64,000 nt of DNA from Ascochyta rabiei (lineage: Eukaryota; Ascomycota; Dothideomycetes; Pleosporales; Didymellaceae): the NCBI RefSeq assembly GCF_004011695.2, contig NC_082412.1, positions 1 through 64,000 on the forward strand. Direction: 5' to 3'. This document shows, one piece after another, positions 22,277 to 32,149 of this stretch. Positions within the stretch are counted from its first letter, which is position 1; every line of letters begins with the position of its first letter. The position numbers and the translations under genes were made by a program. The notes below the pieces were generated by a model. The model made no database searches and was not told the DNA's origin. It saw nothing but the letters and a program-made list of their open reading frames with translations.

Positions 22277-22382
22277 AAAGGTTTGCACGTTAAAGATACA
22301 AAGGTTTGCACGTCAGGGTCAGTGCACACGCTAAGTATTTACTAGGGAATATAAAGGTTTACACTTCTAACCTTCGTATAAT
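22277..22382. repeat. E2 right-end direct repeats (AAAGGTTTGCACGT)
   Basis: AAAGGTTTGCACGT at 22277-22290 and 22300-22313, a third diverged AAAGGTTTACACTT from 22353, then the end word TTCGTATAAT at 22373-22382. They hold the same position as the GCGAACAAAT repeats of E1. Confidence 0.5.
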
Positions 22383-22387
22383 GATAT

Positions 22388-25260
22388 AAGAACTTGGCTT
22401 TCTTGCCCTTCATTCGCTTGAGTTGCGCTGCCGGGTCCATCTTCCTCAGCCGCTCCAGCCTCTCGATCCTCGCCTCGTCGGCCTCGCTCTCGAACAGCGC
22501 CTGCTTGCGCTTCTTCACGTCTGCCGATGCGTCTACAGCCGACTAAAAACCCAAAAACCAGTGCCAATCAGTGCTTGAGTTGCAGAACAGCTGCCTTCTG
22601 TTGGCTGTAACACCTGCTATCTCTATGATGCCGCGTGCGTACACCATACCTGCTACGTGCGACATGTGTCTAGACTGCTTGTCTTAAATAATGGCCGCCA
22701 TGTTCTCCTCCTTCCACTCCTCGTTTTCCTCGCCTTCCTTGGCGGCGAACGCTGTTAAGCCGCGCAAAAATTGCTGGCTAATGCCAATGGCGATCTCACG
22801 GTACGCTGCAATCGTCAACTCTTGTTTAAGCCCGATTTGACTCTTGCGCTTCAACGTCTCCCGCACACGCTCTAAAGTCCATTTGCGTCCATTTAGGTCA
22901 GTAGGCCACAAGTAGGATAAAATCGCCTCCTTCTCCCACACTATCGCCTCTAACTGCTGCTAGAACGGCAGCACCAACCATACGTACCACACCAGCAGCT
23001 CACCCACCTCACGTGGCAAGTACCAATGGATGATCTTGACGTCGCCACTGACGGCGTACCCCTTGTGGTATCGTGTAACAAACACAACTATGCCGTCCTT
23101 AATAAATATGTTGCGGTGCCTGCCCTTGATCGTGTTGCTGTGTCAGACGCTTAATATCTCAGTCGCCTGCGTAGGTTGTCCTGCCGTCATGTGCATAAGC
23201 GCGAGCAGCTTCTCCCTGAACGCAACCACACGGTCCATGTACTGCTCTACTTCATTCCTGTTAATCCTAGAACAGGTGGCTGGCTTGATGAACCGCTCCC
23301 GCATTGTAGCGTCTTGCCCCACTCGTTCGAACAACCACCTCTCTCTATCTACAGGCATGCGGGTGCGCTGGTCTTTTAAAAAGTTCCACCTGGGTCAATT
23401 GTCGGTCGGGTTGTCGCGCAGCTGCTCCCACGGAATCTGGGGGACTTAATCTGCCGTCTGCCTGTTGCAAAACAGCAGCTCCTTAACCAGCATCTGCTTG
23501 TTCTCTGCTTGCATCCCGTGCACTATGCTGCAGAACTGGGCTATAGTGAAGTGCACGTTCTTATACAGCAGCTCGTCCCTACCTATCCACTTAACGTTCC
23601 CTCGCGCAGTAGTGTTAAAATGCACCTTCAGCCCGTACGTACGCAAGTCGAGCATCTACTGCATTAGGCTGTAGCTGCCTCGTACCATGAACCTGTCCAT
23701 TATCTGCTACACAAACTCTAAGCAGCCTTTTAGTCAACGCAGCCTGGGGTTATTGCTGCTGCTGTCGCTCCCCCTGTACGCGCTGTCGTCGTCAAACACC
23801 TCCTCTTCAAACGGCTCAGATAGCTCGAGTGCGTGTTATACAACCATAAAACAGGTAATTTTAATCACTAACAACAATATCGGCGGGTACAGCTCGGCGT
23901 CCTTCCAGCCGTCCTCTTTGACGCTGAGCACAGCTAACGCACACACCAACGCGCAGTCGTACTCCTTGCGGCAGATGCGCTGGTTAAGCAGCGCAATGCA
24001 AAACATTAAGCACGCTTTCTTAATCAGCGTCAGCTTTGCGTGCTTAGGCTTGTTCTTGGGCTCGTTCTTGGGCTTGTTGTTGCACTCGGACGGGTCCTGC
24101 TCGTCGTCGAGTTCATCGATCATCATCTCGTCCTCCTCCTCCTCTTCCTCCTCGTCCTCATCCTGGTCCTCGTCCGCTACCTCCATCTCTGCCCCGCCTA
24201 CGTCTCTCTCTGCCTGCTCAATCAATGCCTCCCATGCCTCGCGCTGCTGCTGTGTGAAGCGGTACTTGGGGCTGTTCCAACAGTGCTCCCTCTGCGTCCT
24301 TGCGAAAAACATCAGTATCTGCTTCTACAGGCGTGACTGCTCTTTAATCGACTTCTTGTCTATGTACGCCTGCAGCGGTGTGTACCTAGTCTGGTGCTTC
24401 TCTGTACAAATAGCCTCTATGCGCACAAATATGCCTGTCCGCTTAATAACAGACGTCTGGCTCACGCAGGCCAGTCCATCTATTGCGCTCCAAATCGCAG
24501 CCTTAACAGGCTCCTTATCTTTCTCTAGGTCTATATTAGGCTCCTTAATACTCGCCAGCAATTTAGGACGATCCAGTTTGTTTAAGTACGGCAGCCACCT
24601 AGTCCGCTCCAGCCATAGGGCCGCCTTGTCCTTCTCCCCGTCTTTGATCGTTGTCTTTGCCTGGTTCTTGACGTTGGCCCACGTCTTGGCCATCTCTTCG
24701 CCAACGCGCGCCTACGCTGCCTCGCCCTCTATAGGGACGGGCTGCGGGCCGCTGTCTGGGGTGTGACGCACTTCAAAGTACTGCAATCCGTGCTGGCTGC
24801 CAAAAAGCCGCTGGCAGTGTACGCGCTTGCAGCCGTCTTCCATCTAGGCTTGTAACGTCCCTGCCCGAGTTCAGCTAGAACGTCCTTGCCTTTTTCCCAG
24901 CGACTAGCTGTTGTGGTCTTTGCGCCAGTGCTTTTTAATCAAGTTAACAGTTCTTGCAATATGCTAGCATTTTTTAGGCTTAAGTTGGCACAGTAAGCTG
25001 TTGTTGTATACTGGCAGCTGGGGGATAGGCTGCACGTTGTTGTCTGGTACCGTCCACTCGCTGGGGTACTGTAGCAAGCCCGCCTACTGACAGACGGCAT
25101 CCCCTACAGCTCTAACGTTCTTTAGCGGCCTCTTATGTTGCTTCTGCAAGTGGCTCTTAATCTAGTCCGGCCATACTGCGTACCGGCACTCCTTGCACAC
25201 TGCTACCTGGTACTCAGCCAAGTGCTCAAAGTACTGATGCTCAACGGTGGCTTCTGACAT
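22388..25260 (-). pseudogene. TLH-3: helicase-less paralog of a different TLH subfamily
   Basis: One frame from ATG 25260 (MSEATVEHQYFEHLAEYQ) with about fifteen stops. Parts in order: C2H2-like AVCKECRYAVWPD near the N-terminus; WLERTRWLPYL; an acidic run (24100-24200); the recombinase-like block, with MHMTAGQPTQATEI (Arg lost), VTRYHKGYAVSGDVK, YLPREVGELLVWY and AAYREIAIGISQQFL; then MDPAAQLKRMKGKKAKF, where similarity stops at about 22390. In intact relatives the RecQ domain follows directly. It is cut exactly at the E2 right end. The large + strand frame at 23687-24766 is a shadow of this gene. Confidence 0.75.
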
Positions 25261-25478
25261 GTTAGCGGTCCTCTGTAAGCCTCTGTGTGTGTGTTTTTTT
25301 TTTTCCTTAAGGCGACTGCTCTTATCTCTGAATTGTGTTAAGTTTCGCACCCTAGCTTATGCGCCCGCTCATGTTGTACAGGCTGATCTCCGTTCAGTCC
25401 GTTACCCTGGTCAGGGGCTAAACCTAACGAACATCCTTCTTCTTCTGCTGTATCTCCTATATCAACAAACAAACAGTT

Positions 25479-27269
25479 ATGTTACTATCTAATCTACCCT
25501 GGATCTCCGCGTTGGAAGATGCCGCCAAGCAATTCGATGGCGGGCCCTGGAGCTTCCCGCTAGCCAGCGAGTTGAGCTTTGCCCACAGGCTCGCATACGA
25601 CCCGCCAAACCTAGACTACTAAAAGCTGTTTTAGAACAAGGCCACTGTCTTAGACTTGCAGCGTGATGCTCTATTGCACCCGCACAGCGCAGGCTAGCTA
25701 GTTCCAGACAAGACGAGTGTCTGCAAGCCTGTCTTTGTTGCCTACTTGGTGCTGTCGGCGATATGGCTGTTGAGGGAGACGCTCGACGAGGACGCGCTGC
25801 CTGCTGATGCTTAGGCCCGGTTGGTCTCTGCAGCGCAGGATCTTGCCAGCAGCCCAAGCAACAGCTTCTAGAAGGAACCCCCTTTAGCGCAGCAGCCCTG
25901 TAATTCCCTACCACTATCAACAAAGCGTGCTGCTGCATCCAGCTCAGCGCGGCCGTTGAAGCGCCTCCGACAAGCCACTGAGCCTCCTAGCCCTGCGACG
26001 CCGCTGGAAGCAGAGGACGAAGCGGAGGAATCTGAGCAGCTTGCGCCGCCCTGCGAACCTAAGGCGGCCAAGGACCCTAAAGAGCCCGTCCATGGACAGG
26101 TTGGACAGGAGGAACCCGCCCAGATCACGAGCGTCTCTAACAAAAACCGCCGTGCTAAGCAGGAGCGCGCCAGGAAGCTGGAGCTTATGCGAGCGCAGAA
26201 GAAACAGGACCTTAGGTTGGTGCCGCCGCCCAAGTCGGCATCCCGCAGGGAACACGGTGCCTATGCCTCCATCTCGCGGCGGGATAAGCTGTTCATCTCT
26301 TAGATCCTCAAGCAGCCAGTTGACAACGACGACCTGTACAGCAGTACCGCAACGCCTTACCTGACAGCTTCTGGCATGCTTAAAAAGGCCGACTCTATCG
26401 GCAACACTACCTCCCAGGCCTCTGCGGCTGCGTTTCTGCGGAGCTGGCGCACACAAGGCTCACCCTTTACGCAGGAGTCCGTTAAGGATCGCCCGCCCGC
26501 TTCCTCGCGCACCCGCTGGTCGCTGTCGCAGAAGAATAGCTCCTCGACTGTGCCGAAGAGCGCGCTTGCCTCCGCCTGGAGCCTGTGCAATCGCTACAAG
26601 CAGGAGTTGGATATTATCTATATCAAGTACCGCTGGGCTATAGCTTTCCTTAGCAAGGCCTACACTAAGAGGATGGACCAGATTAAGGAGCAAGACGTCG
26701 CCCGCAGCAGGGATGCTAAGAACCAAGGCGGCAGGGGCAAAGTCAGCTCTGAGGCCATGGACGCCCTGCTGCTGTCCGCCACTGCCACGTCGGGGCCTCA
26801 GCAGCGTCAGCAATTCAAGAAGCAGCTGCACTAAGCGCTCCGCTAGTACAAAGCAGCCAAGCAGCTAGGCTAGGGCATGCTCTGCCTGATGCTGCACAAC
26901 ATTATCTCTAACTTGTGGGTAGAGAACAATCTCTGCGTCCCCTTCTGGCATATCTGGCTTAAGTTGGTTGTAGAGGTGAATCTGGAGGCCTACAAAGCAA
27001 GCATGGCCTTAGACGCCTGGCTAGGCTTGGAAGGCATCTCTGGCAGATCTATCAGCGAGAAGGCAACGCTGTCAATCAAGGCAGACACGCCGACACCGGC
27101 GACGCAAGTAGAGGAGATTAAAGACAGCGAGCTGGAAGACGGCGAAGATGGTGACGACCACAGCGTCGAGCCTGCGCCCTCCCAAAGGACTACAAACAGC
27201 CCTGCGGCCACCTGTGCAATGCGCCAGCTTACCTTAATTAAGCTCTGTAAGCCTTTTGCAGGCACATAG
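25479..27269 (+). pseudogene. Partner A3 (decayed copy)
   Basis: 597 codons in one frame from ATG 25479 (MLLSNLPWISALEDAAKQF) to TAG 27269, with about nine internal stops, mostly TAG. Shared landmarks: YDPPNLDY, CKPVFVAYLVLSAIWLLRE, SVSNKNRRAKQERARK, YIKYRWAIAFLSKAY, WLGLEGISGRSISEK, and a C-terminal MRQLTLIKL. It lies head-to-head with TLH-3, 218 bp apart, just like the pairs in E1 and E2. It is the most diverged of the three readable copies, in line with TLH-3 belonging to a different subfamily: each partner seems to evolve with its own helicase gene. Confidence 0.65.
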
Positions 27270-27639
27270 TGTGCTGTAATTAATTACTCTGTGCTATGCA
27301 TTTAGTGTGTTACTTTCTTGCGTTAGTGTTTACGGTGTTAATGTTCTGCTGCGTTAATGCAGTTATTGTCCGCGCGCTAGCGCAACCCTAACTACAACAA
27401 CAAACCCTACCCCCATAATTTATAAAGCTGATTTTGCTATAACTTGTATAGGTAATACAGGTTATTAACACAAAATATATGTCCAAGTTTGAAGCAGATC
27501 CAATCTGTTGTTGTAGAACGACCGTAGTTGGGAGAAAAACCAACTGTACCCATAATAAGATATCCGCGCAAAATCTGTAGCCCTGGTCCCTAACAAATCC
27601 GTACCCCTAAATCAACCATTGGAATGGTTGGCCTACCCA

Positions 27640-29240
27640 TCTTGGTTAGGCTGTGGCTGCCGCGCACTATGAACTGGTCCATTATCTCCTGCACAAACTG
27701 TAAACATCCTTTGCGCCGGCGTCAGGGCGGGTTGCTGCTGTCGTCGCTCTCGTACGCGCTGTCGCTGTCGAACTCGTCCTTGTCAAACGGGCCTGACAAC
27801 TCCAACGCCTGCTGCACGACCATGAACCGTGCCACCTTGATAACAGCCGACAAAACGGGCGGATACTGCTCGGCGCCCTTCTAACCATCCTCCTTGACGC
27901 CTAACACAGCTAACGCGCACACCAACGGGCTGTCATACTCCCTGCGGGTGATCTTCTGGCTCATTAACGCGATGCAAAACTCTAAACACGCCCGCTGGAT
28001 GCGCAACAACCTCTCTGGCTTGCTGATGGCGTTAGTGGTAGGCTCGGCTGTGTCTGTCTCCATCTCCTCAATGGCTTCGTCGACGTCTGCCATGGTCTCG
28101 TCTTCTTCGTCTTCGTCCTCTACCTCTTCCTCTTCCCTCTCCTCGTCTTCCTCTCCTTCGACGCTTCTCTCCGCCGCCTCGACCAACGCCTCCCATGCCT
28201 CTCGCTGCTGGCGGGTGAAATGATACGCTGGACTCTTCCATGCGTGCTCCCGTTGCGTTTGTGCGAAAAACATCAATATCTGCTGCCACAGCCGCGTGTG
28301 GTCGCTAATCGACTTCTCGTCCATGTACGGCTGCAACGGCTGGAATCGCGTCTGGTGCTTCTCTGTCCGGATTGCCTCCAGCCGCACGAACACGCTGATG
28401 CGGTGGATAACGGACGCTTAACTGAACCGCGCCAATCCCTCCATCGCCGCCCACATTGCTGCCTCTACGGGCTTGGCCTGCTGCTCCTGCCTGGGATCAG
28501 GCTCTGCCACAGGTTCCTCAATGCACGCCATCAGCTTGGGTCGCTCCATGCCCACTAAATACGGCAACCACTGCGTCCGCTCCAACCACAGGTTTACCTT
28601 GTCTTTCTCTCCCTCCTGGATGGTGTTTTGCGTCCGCATCTCGACGTTGGCCTACGCCTTGGCCATCTGCTCGCCCACCTGCGCCCATGCCGCGTCGCCA
28701 TCTGGCACAACGTCTGGGCCATTGTCGTCAGGCTGCTCAACCTCAAAATACTGCGACCCTGGGCCCTAGACCAACAACTGCTGGCAATGGATTCTCTTAC
28801 AACCCTTGCTGATGCGCTCTTGTATCTCTGCCTTCTCTACCCGGCTCAGACGACCTCCTTTTCCTGCTACTGACCAACTGTGGGTCTTCTGCCAATGCTT
28901 CCTTATTGCCTCTGCGCTTCAGAATATCTGACAGCAATGGTCTGCGTCTACCTGACATATTAACCTGTCTGCGTAAACTAGTAACTGATGTATAGGCTGA
29001 ATGGCCTAGCTTAGCACTTCTAACTCTCCTACATATTAAATTAATCCAGCCCAACTGCTCACGTCTTCTGCTACTAACTCAGCTTGCTTCCGGCTGACAC
29101 GATGACGCTGCAAATGACTCCTAACCTGGCTGGGCAAAACGCTGTGTCTACACTCTTTGCAAACTGCTAACGCGTACTCAACTAAATGCTTAAAATACTC
29201 GCCTGTAACGCTATCCTCTGTTATGATTGCTGCTGAACGT
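27640..29240 (-). pseudogene. TLH-4: N-terminal fragment of a TLH gene
   Basis: One - strand frame with few stops (28391-28393, 28640, 29036), related to TLH-3: GEYFKHLVEYALAVCKECRH with HLQRH (finger), LWLERTQWLPYLVGMERP, FFAQTQREHAWKSP, an acidic EDE-rich run, and LEFCIALMSQKITRREYDS. Similarity ends at about 27640 before the recombinase-like block; both it and the helicase are missing. The likely start ATG is changed to ATA (near 29227). No partner A lies beside it. Confidence 0.7.
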
Positions 29241-29504
29241 TGAACTGTGGATGAATGATGACAATTGGTAACACAGGGTTGTGCTGGCACACTATAGGTT
29301 ACTAGTAATTGTTTGCATTTTACTATACTTAACTACAGTCTGCATGTTATATATTACGTTGTGGACGCGTCCTACCTCTTATATGTGTGATACAACTACA
29401 CGCGTGGTTAACGTTTGTAATTGCTGGTTGTTATCTCAGAACGTCTCCGAACCTGGTCGCTTGGGTTCTCCCAACCTCACGAACCTTACCCCAACCTCTA
29501 ACAC

Positions 29505-29515
29505 AAAACCCTAAC
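29505..29515 (+). repeat. Telomere-like scrap between TLH-4 and TLH-5
   Basis: AAAACCCTAAC at this place, with an inverted TTTAGGGTTAA near 29593. Single units are weak evidence alone, but similar scraps lie at 27383-27412, 31732 and 31886, each next to a truncated helicase fragment. Confidence 0.3.
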
Positions 29516-29744
29516 GCACGTAACCACGCATGCTGTAGAGATATAATTTTGCTGGAGCATATAACTAAATGCGCTAATTAATATACTCAAATTTAGGGTT
29601 AATTGACTAGTAGAAACCTAACTGGACTAATTGCTTTAAGTTTTCTGGAGTCAGCCATACGTGATGTAGTCTACGCAGGGAAAATGAATATCCTAGTACG
29701 TTGAAAACTGGAGGAAGTACTGCCTCCAGTTGCAGCCCTGGGAT

Positions 29745-31620
29745 AGAAGCGGTCCATCTGCCTCATGTACCGCCGCACCGCCTTAACGCTCCACTGCCCG
29801 TCAGCGCGCTTCAGTCGCAGACCGCCGTCTGTAGTCCTCGCCCTCGTCAGCATCCAAGCAAGCCTGTTCTCTAGCTTGTTGCTCAGTACGTCGACGAAAG
29901 ACGTGCCCCGCTTCGTGAACGTGACGTCGTCGACAACCTGCTTGAGATCAATTGCAAAGCGCTCTTCTTCGTCGTCCACCTAGCACAGCTCCCACAGCAT
30001 CTCAGACGTCTCTGTTACCAAGTCCTGCGCCATCTTGCAGAAGCGGCTGACCTCGATCCGCTAACTAGTTAGATAGAATATCTGCTTGTCTGCCAACCAG
30101 TATGCGTTGCCTGAATTGCCAGCTATTAACGTAACGTGCTTCCCGTACGCAAGCATGCTGATTATCGCGCTTATTAGAGTGAACGTGCCGTCTGCCAGAT
30201 ACTTGTGCCGCATCTCAATAAAGCAATCGCGGTCCTGCTCTGTCTGTGTGTTGCGCTGCCCGCCTGGAAGCAGCTTTTTAGCTCCAATCACTCGCACGCA
30301 GTACACTATGCCTGCTAGCATGTACGAATAGTGCTTTGCGGTCCGTAAGCGGCCTGTGTCTGGGTTAATGCCAAGCACGGCAAGAAACTGCATTAAGCCA
30401 GTAGACAGCGCCTTAGGGTGATACTTTGTAAAGATGAACGAGCTGATGGACTTCAGAAGTGCGTCCATCTGCGTCGCTCGCTCGCTGCTGTTGAGCGCAT
30501 CCTACAGCCTGATTGCACACGCCTTCTGTTCAACTGTCTACGTGAACCACTCGCAAGCGTCCTTTATTTTGTCTTGTGATACCTTTGCGCGTGTTGGCGT
30601 TGGTCTGCGTGACCTGCGGGGGGGCCGCGGGGCGTCGCTCTTGTCTTTGCTTTCTTCGCCATCTTCGCCATCTTCGCTGTCCTCCTTGCTGCTTGCCGTC
30701 TCTTCACTGTTACAGTCGAATCGTCCCTCTCTTACGCGGATGATCCGCTGCTCTTCGTCGGCCAGCACCCGCAGATAGAAGCAGACAAACTTCACCATGT
30801 AGCTTGCGTACCGAGCCTGACTCTCCAGGTTCTGCAGTCGCGCCAGCGGCCGGGTGTCAGCCTTGCTCAGTTTTGCACTGCGTAACCAGCGCCTTAGCTC
30901 GTGCGGAAGCGTAGCCAGTCCCCTAACGCTTCTCTTAACCAGTCGCTCTGTCAGCTTGGCGGCAAGCTTTATCTTGTCTTTACCGCGATTGGGCGCGCGG
31001 GCTTAGTGGACGAGATGCTTGAGATTCCGGCCCTTAAAGAACTCCAACCATCCTGTGCGCTTGAACCAGCCTGTCTTGTTGGTCTTTGCTGCTGCTTCTA
31101 GTATCTGCAGCTCTTCTTGAATTTGTTGTTGTGTTAAGCTGTACGCGGCCAGCTCTTCCTGCACAGCAACTTTAATGTTAGCGTTTTTGGGATTGCCAGC
31201 ATTGTCTATTTTAACAACAAAATACTTCTGCATCTCTGCTGTGTAGAAAAAACTCTAAACTTTAACAGTCTTGTACAGCGAGCTTTTCTCTCTTGTCTAA
31301 GCTTGCTGGTGATCTTTTTTGCAGTGCTGGCAGAGTTTATCCTTACTAACAGTAATAAATGCACACGTCCTGCACTGCAGCGCGTCTACTAGCGCCCTAA
31401 GCTCTTTAATCGGCATCGCTGGCTCGTCTGGAAGTTTAACATTGTTGGGTTCGGTCAACGTGTAGTAACTGAAGCGCTTAACAATCTCCCTTTAAGTTGC
31501 AGCGGGCACGTTGTGATGCTGCAAGAGATAGGTGTTAAGATTAACAACGCCTGTTTAGTGATCCTTACATACTAACACACTATATTCTTCTAAGAAGTAG
31601 AGAATATTGTTACAATTGTT
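29745..31620 (-). pseudogene. TLH-5: N-terminal fragment of a third TLH subfamily
   Basis: A single frame with scattered stops, open over 31003-31233, 30538-30798, 30061-30468 and 29671-29979. Landmarks: YSVLVCKDH and CRTCAFITVSKDKLCQHCKK (N-terminal finger), FKRTGWLEFFKGRNLKHL, FVCFYLRVLADEEQRI, FLAVLGINPDTGRLRTAKH, YSYMLAGIVYCVRVIG, YGKHVTLIAGNSGNAYW, VDDVTFTKRGTSF, VRRYMRQMDRF. This is the N-terminal region of the large RecQ-like proteins of fungal subtelomeres. It breaks off at 29745 just before the recombinase-like block; unrelated codons follow. Confidence 0.75.
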
Positions 31621-31731
31621 AAGCAATACCTGCGCACCAGTTTTGCGACTGTGTTAGCTGCGTTGTTGTTGTTTGTTGTTACTGCGCTGTTGCGGAGCTG
31701 TCGTGTGGTTTTGCCGGGCCTGATCCATCGC

Positions 31732-31756
31732 AAACCCTAACCCTAATACCCTAACA
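31732..31756 (+). repeat. Interstitial telomere-like repeat
   Basis: AAACCCTAACCCTAATACCC, about four CCCTAA-type units with one insertion, in the same orientation as the real telomere. Confidence 0.7.
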
Positions 31757-31885
31757 CAACTACAACAATAGTCTGTAGCCTACTAAAGCTGTGCAGAGAG
31801 ATGTGCAAGTGCGTGCAATAGTTGCGCTGCAGTTTTAATGTTTGTTGTGTTGTTGTTCCTGACGAATCGGGCCCCACGAATCGGG

Positions 31886-31916
31886 CCTAATACCCTAACC
31901 CTAAACCCTAACGCTA
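31886..31916 (+). repeat. Interstitial telomere-like repeat
   Basis: CCTAATACCCTAACCCTAAA and CCCTAACGCTAA, about five units with small variants, same orientation as the telomere. It lies at the border between the helicase cluster and the retrotransposon region. Confidence 0.7.
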
Positions 31917-32149
31917 AGCGATCTTGGGTTAGTAAAACTGTGTATTAGGCCCAGTTCGTTGTGTTATATTGTTGAGGAGGGAACTAGTAGGCCCCCTTAT
32001 AGACGGTAGATAGGCGTACTATATACCCTACGTCCTACTAAATACCTTTGTCCTACAACAATTGTATATACGCATTAATAAAAAGTAGGGGCGTACTAGG
32101 GTCTAGTATACTAATTACTAATACTAAAACTAGGGTTATTATCCTATAG

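Larger units (their letters stand above)
15344..22382. mobile_element. E2: 7,039-bp two-gene unit (TLH-2 and partner A2), candidate mobile element
   Basis: Same content and orientation as E1 and nearly the same length. The left end starts ACTTATAGGAACAAG; the right end reads CTTCGTATAAT, whose complement ATTATACGAAG is similar to the left end with one mismatch and a one-base shift. GATA flanks both sides (15340-15343 and 22383-22386), a possible 4-bp target duplication. To the right, TLH-3 coding sequence begins within a few bases, cut off at the start of its helicase domain. The boundaries are my inference; the collinearity with E1 is directly visible. Confidence 0.5.

Noticed and set aside
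23687..24766. 359-codon + strand frame with serine runs
   Set aside because: Antisense of TLH-3; the serine run mirrors its acidic stretch.
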